Below, in pieces: positions 33,230 through 42,467 of a DNA stretch of 64,000 nt. The stretch is taken from positions 62,001 through 126,000 of the forward strand of contig DASQIZ010000098.1 of assembly GCA_035631315.1 (NCBI GenBank), in the 5' to 3' direction. The notes below the pieces were generated by a model. It did not search any database. It was not told where the DNA came from and was given only the letters and a program-made list of their open reading frames with translations. The DNA is from 40CM-2-70-7 sp035631315 (GTDB taxonomy: Bacteria; Gemmatimonadota; Gemmatimonadetes; Gemmatimonadales; GWC2-71-9). A program made the position numbers and the translations under genes. How positions within the stretch are numbered: position 1 is the first letter of the stretch; each line of letters starts with the position of its first letter.

Positions 33230-36070
33230 TCAGAACGCGAGCTCGAGCCCCACTCGGATCGTTCGCTGCGGGCCGAAGAAACGGCTCGCACCCGACACCA
33301 TGTTGTAGTAGGCCGTGAGCGCCTTCGTCTGCTCGGCCTGGGTATACGTGCCATCCCCGTTTCCGAAGCGTGCCTCAGCTTGCTTCAACATGACGCAGTT
33401 CACCGGCCCCGCTTGGCCCCTCCACGTACTGCAATCTCCAAGAGTCACCGATCCGTCCGCTGCGTTGTAAGCGCCATTACTGACCGCTTCATTCGCCAGA
33501 TTCACGAACTCGCTGGCGATCTGGTTGTGGAAGAAGATGGCATTCCCGGTGTCGTTCGTCTCGGCATAGAGGCTGTACAGGTTCTGTAAATTCAACAGGT
33601 TACGGAAGTCCGCGAACACGATCCAATCAAGACCGCTCGCCCGCACCCCTTTCGTCAATCGCAGGTCCAGAATCTTGGCCCACGGCAACTCCTGACTGTT
33701 GATGTCCCCGGCCTGGGACCCTCCGGGGCTCGGTCCTGGAGCCAGCGTCCCGAGTCCGATGTTTTGCAGCGGCGTATACGGGATTCCGCTGATCATCCTG
33801 AATTGGGCCACCCCGCCGACGTCACGGAGCGCCTTCCGCCATCCTTCGGAGGCCCATGCATCGGGGACTGCCAGGCGCACGGATGCAGCCAGTTCCTGCG
33901 CTGTATTCGTGGTGGCCGCGGCTGCCGACGAGGTACCGCAAGCCCCACAGACCGGCGGTGGCACCGTGGAGGTGACGTTTTCGAACGCGTTCACAGCGAC
34001 GCCATACGAGACCGACGCGACTACGGCGGAGCCGAACGCATGACTCACCGCGGCGTCGACCCCCTGTATGGACGCGTTCGGTTCGCGGTCCAACGCGTTG
34101 ATCACGAGGGACCGCCCGGGGTTGGTCGGGTCGTTGAAATTCTGAAACCGGAAGTTGTAGTTCGGAATGCCGAAGTTGTCGTAGAACGCCAGGTCAACAG
34201 CGGTAGCCGCGCCGAACGCGTGATGGAATCCCAGGTCGAGGTTGGTCGCGACGTCACCCCCGACGTCCCGCCCGAAGGGTGCGCCAGGTGCCGTCCCCGA
34301 CAGATCCATATTCTCACCCTGCGCTATCAGACCGATCGGAGGCATCACCACGGTCTGCCCGATGCCGGCGCGGATGGATGTGGCCGGGTCGATCGCCCAA
34401 CCGAAACGGACCCGCGGTGTCAGGAAACTCTGCGCCTGAACTGGAGTGAACACCTTCGCCACGGCCGCCTGGTACAGAGCGTCCGCGCTCGAGGACGTCA
34501 GTGAAGCATTCCAGGCCGGATCGGAGTACAGAAACCCGGGTGTGTTCGTGAGCTCCACCCCCGGATTCAGATGGTCATAGCGAATTCCGAACTCCAAAGT
34601 CCCGTTCCCGAAGTTGAACCGGTCCTGAGCGAACAGGCCCGTGCGCGTCGGACTGGCAGTCCAGGCGTTGAGACTGACCTCATTGATCGTCGAGTTGGTT
34701 GTGTAGTAGCTCAGGTCGGCGCCATCCGCGTCCACACCCGCGGTCACCAGCTGGCGTTGGTCGGCCTGCCATTGCAGCTCCCACCGCCCGGTGCGCCGCC
34801 GTTCCGACGAAAGGGCCATCGGCGCATCGACGCCCGTCGTATAGAACCCGCCCGAGGCCATGGCGTACGGGTTCATCCGGTACGGTTGCGCGTTCCGGTA
34901 TTGCGTCTGGTTCAAGAGCGGGACGCGCAATCCGGAGTTCGTGCGGATGTCCTTGATGATCTGCTCGTCCAGGGGGATTCCGAGCGACCCGAAGGTCGAG
35001 AAGTCCAACGACGACAGTTCGATGCCGAGGGAGGGGTCGCGGGTGGCGGTTTCGCTCGAAGGATCGAGCGCGCCACTAAATTGGTAGTCGGACCCGAGGG
35101 ACATCACCGACTCGAAGACGAGCACCTCGTTGATCCGCTGACGCCAGTTGAGCACCACCAGGCGCGTCCACTCATGCGCGCCTGAGAACAAGGACGGATT
35201 TCCCAGGACGGTCCCCGGCGTGTTCCGCGCCTGCACGCCGCCGGCGAGTCCGGTGATGGAGATGCGGGAGCCCCCACCATACACCCAGCGGACCTTGCCC
35301 TGAAACTGCGCCTGCGTCCGCCAGTCGAAGGGCCGCGAGATGCCCTGATCGAAAGCCACGAACTTCGGGACGGCCACCGACTGCGTCCCGCTGCCCGCGT
35401 TCACGAATACCGTCGTATCGATGCCACCCTGTTCGAAGATCGGGACGTTCTGTGCCCCGAATCCCAGATACGGGGACGACTGTCCTTGCAGCATCCCCGA
35501 TGCGAAGAATGTCAGCCCAGGCATCCCGAGGGGCCCGCTCACATCACCGGCAAACCGGTTATATCCGACGCTCGCAACGGAGCCGAACGGATTGTCGGTG
35601 TGCGCCGCAAAATGGCTCTGGAAGCGCTCGCTGCCCGCCGGCGTCTGATATTCGATCACGCCATTCTGAATGTCCGAGAGCTCCGCCCCACCCAGTCCCG
35701 TCGTCACATCGATGTCCGCGATCCCGTTGAGCGCGGGCGTCAGGAATGCGTTGCCCGTGATGAAGGACCGCACCGGCGCACCATCGACGAATGTCGCGGC
35801 ACCGTTGGGCAGCCCCCCGCGGATCGACAAGCTCGCGCCCGACAGGAGCCCCACATCTCCGCCGCGGAGAAAGACCCCGGGGATTTGCGCGAATGCCGAT
35901 GCCGGGTCGTCGATCGGCAAGCTGTCGAGCCGCGCGCGGGTGATATGCGCGCCCGACGAAAGCGGCGTCGCGCGAGCGGTGGTATCACGGCGTGTGGAAT
36001 CAGGGGTCTGGGCCAGAAGCAGGGCGGGAGTTGCAAGAAGGGCGAGCGCTCGAACGAGAGTGCGTACCAC
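33230..36070 (-). CDS. TonB-dependent outer-membrane receptor
   Basis: 946 residues from GTG 36070, with GGAG 7 nt upstream. The signal peptide (VRTLVRALALLATPALLLAQ) is followed directly by a plug domain (ARLDSLPIDDPASAFAQIPGVFLRGGDVG..., SIRGGLPNGAATFVDGAPVRS), then a long barrel ending in RTIRVGLELAF. It lacks the CarboxypepD_reg domain of the first receptor. It is probably cotranscribed after the DUF5686 gene (75-bp gap), so it may import the ligand handled by that operon. Ligand unknown. Confidence 0.9.
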   Translation of the reverse strand: MVRTLVRALALLATPALLLAQTPDSTRRDTTARATPLSSGAHITRARLDSLPIDDPASAFAQIPGVFLRGGDVGLLSGASLSIRGGLPNGAATFVDGAPVRSFITGNAFLTPALNGIADIDVTTGLGGAELSDIQNGVIEYQTPAGSERFQSHFAAHTDNPFGSVASVGYNRFAGDVSGPLGMPGLTFFASGMLQGQSSPYLGFGAQNVPIFEQGGIDTTVFVNAGSGTQSVAVPKFVAFDQGISRPFDWRTQAQFQGKVRWVYGGGSRISITGLAGGVQARNTPGTVLGNPSLFSGAHEWTRLVVLNWRQRINEVLVFESVMSLGSDYQFSGALDPSSETATRDPSLGIELSSLDFSTFGSLGIPLDEQIIKDIRTNSGLRVPLLNQTQYRNAQPYRMNPYAMASGGFYTTGVDAPMALSSERRRTGRWELQWQADQRQLVTAGVDADGADLSYYTTNSTINEVSLNAWTASPTRTGLFAQDRFNFGNGTLEFGIRYDHLNPGVELTNTPGFLYSDPAWNASLTSSSADALYQAAVAKVFTPVQAQSFLTPRVRFGWAIDPATSIRAGIGQTVVMPPIGLIAQGENMDLSGTAPGAPFGRDVGGDVATNLDLGFHHAFGAATAVDLAFYDNFGIPNYNFRFQNFNDPTNPGRSLVINALDREPNASIQGVDAAVSHAFGSAVVASVSYGVAVNAFENVTSTVPPPVCGACGTSSAAAATTNTAQELAASVRLAVPDAWASEGWRKALRDVGGVAQFRMISGIPYTPLQNIGLGTLAPGPSPGGSQAGDINSQELPWAKILDLRLTKGVRASGLDWIVFADFRNLLNLQNLYSLYAETNDTGNAIFFHNQIASEFVNLANEAVSNGAYNAADGSVTLGDCSTWRGQAGPVNCVMLKQAEARFGNGDGTYTQAEQTKALTAYYNMVSGASRFFGPQRTIRVGLELAF

Positions 36071-36145
36071 AGACAGCTCCGGATTGTGGTGTTGGTGAGG
36101 CGTTGCACGGTGAACTGCGCGAACTTCCTACCCGCGGCGGTTCAA

Positions 36146-38554
36146 TTAGAGCCGAGTCAGTCCCAACCCGAAACGGAAAGTCCTGGTGGGATAAGCAGAT
36201 AGCTGCCAGGTGAAATACGCCGCCAGGTCGATCGGGGAAAGGAAGGGGGTCAAGTTCCCGACCCCAAAGCCCGCCTCCGTGTAGAGCTTCGGCGCGGTGA
36301 GCAACAGGGTGTCACCAGGGTTCGCGGGATGATTCACGAAATCACTCCAGAATGCGCCGACATGCACGTTCATCGTGAACGGCAGCGAGCGGATCCCCGG
36401 GATGCGACTCTTCGCGAAGAGCAGACGATCGAAGTCGTGATTCACGGTCAGCATCGCGGCCCGCGTGCCGGAGAAATTATTTCCGTTGAGCGTGTTGAAT
36501 CCGTTTGGTTGGTACGTGTACAGCTCCCGCCCGAAGTCCACCGTGAAGTACCGCTGGGGTGGCAACCAGCCCGTCGCGAATCCCCCCACCGCCGTGATCG
36601 ATGTGATGCCGAAGTTCAGCGTCCGCTGGATCCGTTCGATCCGGAACACATACCGCCGATAGGAAAAATCTCCATGAAGGACGTCATGCGCCGCCACCTC
36701 CGCCGAGGCCGTGATGCGCGTTTGTACGAGCTGGCGGAGCCGGTAGTCGCGGCCCTTCGACCGGAGGAGTGGTCGCGAGTCGTAGACCATCGTCGCGCCG
36801 ACCGCCCGGAGGTTGCCTTCGTCGACGGAGGCGTTGGGCCGCAACGCTCGTGCCTTGGGAACGCCGAGCGCGTAGTCCGTGGTCACGGGAAGACTCGACT
36901 GCGTGCCGTTCTCGAATGAAAGCTCGAGCCGGGTCCCCTTCAGCAATTTGCCGGAGATGAAGGCGCGCCCGCCCCGCTCCCGGTAGTAGTCGAGTGGATC
37001 GATGCGCGAGAGGAAATTGCGGAAAGTCGGATTGTAGTCGCTCGACACCATGGTGGGACGGTGCTGCGTCTGGTCGTACGCGCCGGCGCCGACCCAGATC
37101 TGACGGTCCTCCGAAAGCATCCAGCTCACCCCGATGCTCTCCTGCCACCGCTCCGCGCCGAAGCCGTACCCGGCGCCGGCTCCAATCACCCAATCCGGCC
37201 CCAGACTCCAGTCGCGGCCGGCGCCAACGTAGGCCCCGTCGACGCGATTGTAATGGAAGAAGGTAGGATTGGCGGCAAGAAACACCGCGGCCCCCAGCCC
37301 CATCGCCATGCGATGTCCGAACGTGCCGGGTGTCGTGGCAATCGAATCAATCCTCGTCCACGCCTCCCGTTCCGTCGGGGTCAGCGGAATCGCCTCGGCC
37401 CACGTGGAGTCGGGGCGGTCCGCGCTGTCGGCGACGACCACCCGGTACTCCCCCATCCCCTTCGGCCGGTTTCCCTGGTCGAACGCGAAACCGGAGAGCG
37501 CGGCGATGTGCTCGAAGCTCAGGTGCCCGGGTATGCCGGGGATCGGCACGGCCAGATGGATCTCTCCGGTCAGCCGAATCTCAGAGGGCATCCAATGCCC
37601 CCCGCCCTGGTCAGCGAGCTGCTGGTGGTACCGCAGATTCGACACGAACGTGAACCGGAGTGCGCTGTTGGCGCCGACATCGATACTGAGCACCTCGTAG
37701 GTCGAGTCCGCGACGGTCAGAACGCCGACGAACAGGGGTGAGGACTCGGACTTGGGCACGATGGCGATCGTGAATACGCGCCCCGGCGTCCCCGCCGCGG
37801 TTGTCGTGTCGAGCATCCGGTAGTCGTAGTGGTTCAGCGCGTCGGTGGCGATCGGCGAGACGATCGAATACTTCCGGAGATCGATCCGGTCTTTGGCGAA
37901 GTTCACGATTTCGCCGACCGAGACCAGGTTCCGGTTGGGGTCCACGTTCCCGGTCTGCCGGCGCGCGACGATCGTCTCCTGGTAGTGATCGGGACGCTCC
38001 CAGTACGCCGTGGTGCGGGATTCAGTCACCGCGAGAATCGACGACGGAGAATCGACCGGAACGCTCTTGTTCCTGACGACGAATTTGACGTCGGCCCCAT
38101 AGCTGTAGTCGTGGAGGTGCGAGAGCACATTCTGTTTGTGGGCGATAACCCGTCGCATGATCTCGACAGCCGGGTCTTCCAGCGGATGGACGGTGATCCC
38201 GGCGATGCCGACGGGGATCGGTGCGATGTACAGGACCACCGACGTGTCGGGTGCGGTCACGACCGAGGTTCGGGGACGATACCCGATGCGGCGCACTTCG
38301 AGGTGCACCGGGCCGGGATCCGCATGGATCTGGAACCGGCCCTCGTCGTCGGTGATGACGGACGCGCTCTGCCCTGCCACCCGGATGATGGCAAGCCCCA
38401 CGGGCTGCCCGGAAACGGTGTCGCGCACCATACCGGAAAGCGTGGCAGGGGGAGTGGTATCACCGGCCGCACGCACCGTTCCAACCAAACAGGGGCAAGC
38501 GGGTTGGAACGGCGCAAGGCGTGCGGCCAACGTGAGCAGGAGGAGCGACGTCAC
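36146..38554 (-). CDS. DUF5686-type outer-membrane protein with CarboxypepD_reg domain
   Basis: About 802 residues from GTG 38554 (TATGAT box 6 nt upstream, no clear Shine-Dalgarno; a TTG start further upstream is possible). A signal peptide (TSLLLLTLAARLAPFQ) and Cys-rich stretch (PACPCLVG) precede a CarboxypepD_reg sandwich (LSGMVRDTVSGQPVGLAIIRV...). The middle has the DUF5686 hallmark (EIMRRVIAHKQNVLSHLHDYSYGADVKF) and the C-terminus is a beta barrel ending in TFRFGLGLTRL. The family is of unknown function, often beside TonB receptors, as here. Confidence 0.82.
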   Translation of the reverse strand: MTSLLLLTLAARLAPFQPACPCLVGTVRAAGDTTPPATLSGMVRDTVSGQPVGLAIIRVAGQSASVITDDEGRFQIHADPGPVHLEVRRIGYRPRTSVVTAPDTSVVLYIAPIPVGIAGITVHPLEDPAVEIMRRVIAHKQNVLSHLHDYSYGADVKFVVRNKSVPVDSPSSILAVTESRTTAYWERPDHYQETIVARRQTGNVDPNRNLVSVGEIVNFAKDRIDLRKYSIVSPIATDALNHYDYRMLDTTTAAGTPGRVFTIAIVPKSESSPLFVGVLTVADSTYEVLSIDVGANSALRFTFVSNLRYHQQLADQGGGHWMPSEIRLTGEIHLAVPIPGIPGHLSFEHIAALSGFAFDQGNRPKGMGEYRVVVADSADRPDSTWAEAIPLTPTEREAWTRIDSIATTPGTFGHRMAMGLGAAVFLAANPTFFHYNRVDGAYVGAGRDWSLGPDWVIGAGAGYGFGAERWQESIGVSWMLSEDRQIWVGAGAYDQTQHRPTMVSSDYNPTFRNFLSRIDPLDYYRERGGRAFISGKLLKGTRLELSFENGTQSSLPVTTDYALGVPKARALRPNASVDEGNLRAVGATMVYDSRPLLRSKGRDYRLRQLVQTRITASAEVAAHDVLHGDFSYRRYVFRIERIQRTLNFGITSITAVGGFATGWLPPQRYFTVDFGRELYTYQPNGFNTLNGNNFSGTRAAMLTVNHDFDRLLFAKSRIPGIRSLPFTMNVHVGAFWSDFVNHPANPGDTLLLTAPKLYTEAGFGVGNLTPFLSPIDLAAYFTWQLSAYPTRTFRFGLGLTRL

Positions 38555-38560
38555 GGGCGA

Positions 38561-38600
38561 ATCATACGTCGAGACCAACCTCCTGTTCCAGCGTTACTAT
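38561..38600. promoter_or_regulatory. Compact divergent leaderless promoter pair
   Basis: The 54-bp gap between the divergent DUF5686 gene (GTG 38554) and the propeller gene (ATG 38609) carries TATGAT on the minus strand (38566-38561, 6 nt before GTG) and TACTAT on the plus strand (38595-38600, 8 nt before ATG). Both would give leaderless messages. Confidence 0.45.
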
Positions 38601-38608
38601 TTGTTCCC

Positions 38609-39652
38609 ATGCGCACACACCTCCGTTTCCTGACGACGTTGCTGCTCGCAGTGTCCCTGGCCGATGCCCCCGCGCCGACGGTGACGCCGCAAGGCAGTGG
38701 CACCACCCAACGACTGCAGGCCGTGAGTCCCGTCACCGATCAGGTGGTCTGGGTGAGCGGCACCGGCGGGACGTACATCCGGACCACCGATGGCGGCGAT
38801 CATTGGCGCCCCGGCGTCGTTCCGGGCGCGGAGTCGCTCGAGTTCCGCGACGTGGCCGCGATGGATTCGATGCGTGCGTGGCTCCTGGCCGCGGGGCCGG
38901 GACCCGCGTCGCGGATCTACCGGACCACGGACGGTGGAGCGAATTGGACGCAGCAGTTCATGAACACGGACTCCGCGGCGTTCTACGATTGCTTCGCCTT
39001 CTGGGACGCGACCCACGGGATCGCGGTCTCGGACGGCGTGCACGGGCATTTCCCGATTCTGGTCACGGACGATGGCGGTGACCATTGGACGCTCCGGCCA
39101 ATGAACCAGCGGCCCGCCGCGGACTCCGGCGAGGGCGCCTTTGCGGCCAGCGGCACGTGCATCATCACGGGCGAGGGGGGCCGGGCGTGGATCGGCACCG
39201 GCGCGAGTCCGGTGGGTGGAGGCCGCGTCGTCGCCACCACAGACTTCGGGAAAACGTGGACCTCACAGCAGACGCCGGTTCAACACGGCACCACCACGAC
39301 CGGCATCGGCTCCCTGGCCTACCGGGACGCGACGCACGGCTTCGCCGGCGGTGGCGACATCAATCCGCGCGCGCCGCAGACGATTCGCGTCGCGCGGACG
39401 GACGACGGCGGCAAGACCTGGAAGCAGGTCGCGTCACCGGGATTCCCCGGCGGAATTTACGGTCTCGCCGTCGTGCCCGGAACCGAGGGACTCGTCGCGG
39501 TCGGACCAGGCGGCGCCGACTACTCGCCTGACGGCCGCACCGTGTGGATCACCCTCGACTCCGCGAGTTATTGGAGCGTCGGATTTGCCAACGCGCATGC
39601 GGGGTGGATGGTGGGGCCCAAGGGAAGGATCGGGAAAATAGAAATTCGCTAA
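38609..39652 (+). CDS. Secreted Ycf48/BNR-type beta-propeller protein
   Basis: 347 residues from ATG 38609. A signal peptide (MRTHLRFLTTLLLAVSLADA) precedes sequence with repeated Asp-box/BNR units: RTTDGGDHWRPG, RTTDGGANWTQQF, VTDDGGDHWTLR, ATTDFGKTWTSQQ and RTDDGGKTWKQV. These give a Ycf48-like propeller. Ycf48 in cyanobacteria assists photosystem II assembly, but the fold is common in secreted proteins of other bacteria, so a scaffold role is inferred. It ends in GKIEIR at the border of an inverted-repeat element. Confidence 0.88.
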   Translation: MRTHLRFLTTLLLAVSLADAPAPTVTPQGSGTTQRLQAVSPVTDQVVWVSGTGGTYIRTTDGGDHWRPGVVPGAESLEFRDVAAMDSMRAWLLAAGPGPASRIYRTTDGGANWTQQFMNTDSAAFYDCFAFWDATHGIAVSDGVHGHFPILVTDDGGDHWTLRPMNQRPAADSGEGAFAASGTCIITGEGGRAWIGTGASPVGGGRVVATTDFGKTWTSQQTPVQHGTTTTGIGSLAYRDATHGFAGGGDINPRAPQTIRVARTDDGGKTWKQVASPGFPGGIYGLAVVPGTEGLVAVGPGGADYSPDGRTVWITLDSASYWSVGFANAHAGWMVGPKGRIGKIEIR

Positions 39653-40008
39653 GACGCGAAGTCGCTAGGACGCCAAGTGGCCACCTTGCAGACTTAGCGA
39701 CTTGGCGCCTATCCAGATGGTTCCGTGCGCGAACGTCGCCACTGGGACGAGATGCAGCGCTGCCACGAGCGAATCCGTTTCCACCGACCCGGCACGAAGG
39801 ACTCGTCGAAGGCCACAAGAGCCGCCGGCTGCGACGCGAAACGAGCCAGAAAGGACTTCCTCGCGGCGCACGATGCGATGGGCCAGGCGCACCTCGCCAT
39901 GCTCCTCACCGGATGCACCGCGGAATGGGGATGATGCGTCGCCGGGGCCCGGCCGGTTGGCGCGGACGCCCGGCGATGCGGGTGTTCTAGGGTCGAGGTC
40001 TAGCCTTG
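39653..40008. other. 356-bp gap with inverted repeat, no confident gene
   Basis: The interval holds an inverted-repeat element at 39656-39707 and otherwise no supported gene. Open frames on both strands (for example 39725-39934) lack ribosome sites, family resemblance and good codon composition. A His/Arg/Lys-rich plus-strand frame (starting MRERRHWDEMQRCHERIRF) is the only mildly plausible small ORF, and I do not call it. Confidence 0.6.
39656..39707. repeat. Inverted repeat (CGCCAAGTCGCTAAG type)
   Basis: CGCGAAGTCGCTAGG (39656-39670) and CTTAGCGACTTGGCG (39693-39707) are inverted copies matching at 13 of 15 positions, with a 22-bp loop. A third related unit (GACGCCAAGTGG) lies in the loop. 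It sits immediately behind the propeller stop and could act as a transcript end. It resembles short dispersed elements with a CGC(C/G)AAGTCGCTAAG unit. Confidence 0.55.
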
Positions 40009-40356
40009 TCACTGAACGACGACAACCCCGCTCATCGCGGCCCCGTGCACGAGACAGTGATAGTGGTACGTGCCGGGAGTGGTGAGCGTGGCGTTGTAGG
40101 TCCCCGATGTCATCGTGGCCGAACCGGCCGGCAAGGTTCCCGGCCCGGAGTCCCAGGTCACGGTGTGGCCGGCGGACGGCGTTGCCCAGGTCCAGGTGAT
40201 CTGCGCGCCAGAGGCGACGGTGTCCGGGACAAGCGAATAGAAGTTGTTACCGACGGTGATAACCGTGCTGCGTCCTCCCGTGGATGGGGACGTGCTGTTG
40301 TTGCATCCGGCAGCGAGGAGGATGGCGGCGACCGTGGCGACTGTCGACAAACGCAT
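40009..40356 (-). CDS. Cupredoxin-like (plastocyanin-type) lipoprotein
   Basis: 115 residues from ATG 40356. Lipoprotein signal MRLSTVATVAAILLAAGC with the Cys after AAG. The mature protein is one cupredoxin beta-sandwich: ITWTWATPSAGHTVTWDSG with the first His, and YHYHCLVHGAAMSG with the type 1 copper Cys-His-Met ligands. A single-domain periplasmic blue-copper electron carrier is predicted. Its partners in this window (NirK-like protein and multicopper oxidase) lie far away, so linkage is speculative. Terminator and OMP genes follow on the upstream side. Confidence 0.88.
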   Translation of the reverse strand: MRLSTVATVAAILLAAGCNNSTSPSTGGRSTVITVGNNFYSLVPDTVASGAQITWTWATPSAGHTVTWDSGPGTLPAGSATMTSGTYNATLTTPGTYHYHCLVHGAAMSGVVVVQ

Positions 40357-40378
40357 GTGATCCTTCCGACAAGAGAAC

Positions 40379-40417
40379 AAAAAAAGCGTGATGGCCCTAC
40401 TACCGGGCCACCACGCT
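40379..40417 (-). terminator. Intrinsic terminator after the small barrel protein gene
   Basis: On the minus strand AGCGTG-G-TGGCCC ... GGGCCA-T-CACGCT forms a 12-bp stem with one mismatch and a short loop, followed by TTTTTTT. It lies 60 bp after the stop of the barrel gene at 40478 and is the clearest rho-independent terminator in the window. Read-through would continue into the cupredoxin lipoprotein gene. Confidence 0.9.
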
Positions 40418-40477
40418 CTCGGTGCCGTGTTTGTCAGTTGCCGGAACGAGTCCTGACCGGCCTCTGACTCCTGCGCC

Positions 40478-40942
40478 TCAGTGCCAGCTCAAACCGCCCA
40501 CGATCTGGAACGACGACGATCCGTTGCCCAGAATGAGACGCCCTTCGAGATACGGGGCGCCGAACCGCCGGTGGCCTTCGAGCCCGGCGACCAGATTCAG
40601 ATTCGTCGTGCTCGAGCCGTTGCCGTTGACACTCTGGTGCGTGTAGTTGATTCCGCTCGCGACATAGAACACATGGTAGGCGCCGGGATAGAGCTTCAGA
40701 TCCCCATTGAGTGCCCAGATGCTGACACCGCTCGTGAAGTAGTAGTCGAACGTCGGATAGAAGGCGACGTACCGCGAAAACGGGAATGTGGCCTGGGCCC
40801 CCACCAGCGGATCGTTCACATCGAAGTTGTAGCCGACGTGGACGCCGTACGAGGCCCGCTGCGCCGCGGCCGGCGCCGCCGCCGTGGCCGTTATCAGGCC
40901 GCCCGCGATGAGCACTGCGAGCCGCCACGTGATTCGCGTCAT
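40478..40942 (-). CDS. Small outer-membrane beta-barrel protein
   Basis: 154 residues from ATG 40942, with AAGGAG 8 nt upstream. A signal peptide (MTRITWRLAVLIAGGLITATAAAPAAA) precedes an eight-strand-type barrel with alternating aromatic residues (YGVHVGYNFDVND, FYPTFDYYF, VFYVASGINYTH, LNLVAGLEGHRRF) ending in IVGGLSWH. Size and pattern suggest an OmpA/OmpW-like porin-fold protein without the OmpA periplasmic domain. Function unknown. Confidence 0.8.
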   Translation of the reverse strand: MTRITWRLAVLIAGGLITATAAAPAAAQRASYGVHVGYNFDVNDPLVGAQATFPFSRYVAFYPTFDYYFTSGVSIWALNGDLKLYPGAYHVFYVASGINYTHQSVNGNGSSTTNLNLVAGLEGHRRFGAPYLEGRLILGNGSSSFQIVGGLSWH

Positions 40943-40988
40943 CGGAAGCTCCTTGAGGTTAGGCAGTAAAATCCTACATTGAGCCGCG

Positions 40989-42467
40989 GTGACCCTGCTC
41001 ACACTCCGCGGCATCACGAAACGCTACCCCGGTGTCACCGCCCTCGACGCGGTGGATCTCGACATCGAGCCGGGCGCGGTGCACGCCCTCGTCGGCGAGA
41101 ATGGCGCCGGCAAGTCCACACTCCTCAAGATCGTTGCCGGTGCGGAACGCCCCGACGCCGGCGTCATGACGTGGAATGGACAGCCCATCGCTGCCGCGAC
41201 GCCTCGCGAGGCGTTGCTTCGGGGCGTCACCGTCATCTATCAGGAGCTGACGCTGGCTCCGAATCTCAGTGCCGCGGCGAACATCTACCTCGGGATGGAG
41301 CCGCGGCACCGCGGCGTCCTCGACCAGTCACGGATGCGCGCCGGTGCCGCGTCCGCACTCGCCGACCTGGGGTTGGTCATCGACCCGGACCAGCCGGTGG
41401 GAGAGCTGTCCGTGGCGCAGCGTCAGTTGGTCGAGCTCGCCCGCGCGCTCGTCCGCGACGCGCGCCTCGTCGCCCTCGACGAACCCACCGCGACGCTCAC
41501 GGCCCACGAAGTCGCCCACCTCGTCGCCCAGATCGAATGGCTGCGCGCCAAAGGGATCGCCGTCGTGTTCGTCTCGCACCGGCTCGACGAGATCCGACGC
41601 CTGGCCGACTCGATCACCGTCCTTCGGGACGGGCGCCGGGTCTGGACCGGTCCGGCGGCGGACATTGACGAGCGGACGCTGATCCGCACGATGGTGGGCC
41701 GCGACGTCGTCTTCGAGCGCTGCCCTCCTGGCCGCAAGGCCGACCCCGAGCCTGTGCTGTCCGTCCGGAGCCTGTCACGGGGAACGGTTCAAAACGCCTC
41801 GTTCGACGTGCGACGCGGAGAGATCCTGGGGTTGGGTGGCCTGGTGGGCGCGGGGCGCTCCGAGGTCGCGCGCGTGCTCGCGGGGATCGATCGTCCCGAC
41901 ACCGGTACGGTGACGTTGCGTGGACTCGAGTACCGCCCACGGTCGCCCGCGGACGCCATCCGCGCCGGCGTCGTCTATTTTCCCGAAGACCGCAAACGCC
42001 AAGGGTTGGTGCTCGGCATGCGGATCCGCGAAAACGTGACGTTGCCGGTGCTCTCACGGGTCTCCCGGGCCGGCCTGGTGCGGTCCGTGGCCGAACGGGA
42101 CCTGGCGCAGGGAGCGGCGAGTCGCGCGGACGTCCGTCCCCCCGACATCGAACGGCAGGCGGGAACGCTCTCGGGGGGAAACCAGCAGAAGGTCGTGCTC
42201 GCGAAGTGGCTGCTCACGGAGGCCGACGTCCTGATTTTCGACGAACCGACGCGAGGAGTCGACATCGGCGCCAAGACCGAGATTCACCGCCAGATCCGCG
42301 CGCTCGCGGATGCCGGCAAGGCGGTGATAGTGATTTCGTCCGAGCTGCCCGAGCTGATCGCGCTCGCCGACCGTGCCGTCGTGATGCGCGAGGGGCGCGT
42401 GATGGGCGAGATCACCGAATCCCTCACCCCTGAGGCCGTGATGGCCCTCGCCTTCCGGGCCACATGA
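40989..42467 (+). CDS. Ribose-type sugar ABC transporter ATPase (RbsA/MglA-like, two domains)
   Basis: 492 residues from GTG 40989 (TACATT box 8 nt upstream). Two fused ATPase domains: first Walker A VGENGAGKSTLLK (about residue 35) and Walker B LVALDEPTATLT; second LGGLVGAGRSEVARVLAGID and LSGGNQQKVVLAKWL with IFDEPTRGVDIGAKTEIH. This is the carbohydrate-uptake family 2 arrangement in which the second Walker A is degenerate. It energises import of ribose, galactose or similar. The gene overlaps the permease by 4 bp. Confidence 0.93.
   Translation: MTLLTLRGITKRYPGVTALDAVDLDIEPGAVHALVGENGAGKSTLLKIVAGAERPDAGVMTWNGQPIAAATPREALLRGVTVIYQELTLAPNLSAAANIYLGMEPRHRGVLDQSRMRAGAASALADLGLVIDPDQPVGELSVAQRQLVELARALVRDARLVALDEPTATLTAHEVAHLVAQIEWLRAKGIAVVFVSHRLDEIRRLADSITVLRDGRRVWTGPAADIDERTLIRTMVGRDVVFERCPPGRKADPEPVLSVRSLSRGTVQNASFDVRRGEILGLGGLVGAGRSEVARVLAGIDRPDTGTVTLRGLEYRPRSPADAIRAGVVYFPEDRKRQGLVLGMRIRENVTLPVLSRVSRAGLVRSVAERDLAQGAASRADVRPPDIERQAGTLSGGNQQKVVLAKWLLTEADVLIFDEPTRGVDIGAKTEIHRQIRALADAGKAVIVISSELPELIALADRAVVMREGRVMGEITESLTPEAVMALAFRAT

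Noticed and set aside
39665..40012. Small ORFs on both strands between the propeller and cupredoxin genes
   Set aside because: No ribosome sites and no family resemblance; codon pattern is not distinguishable from chance.
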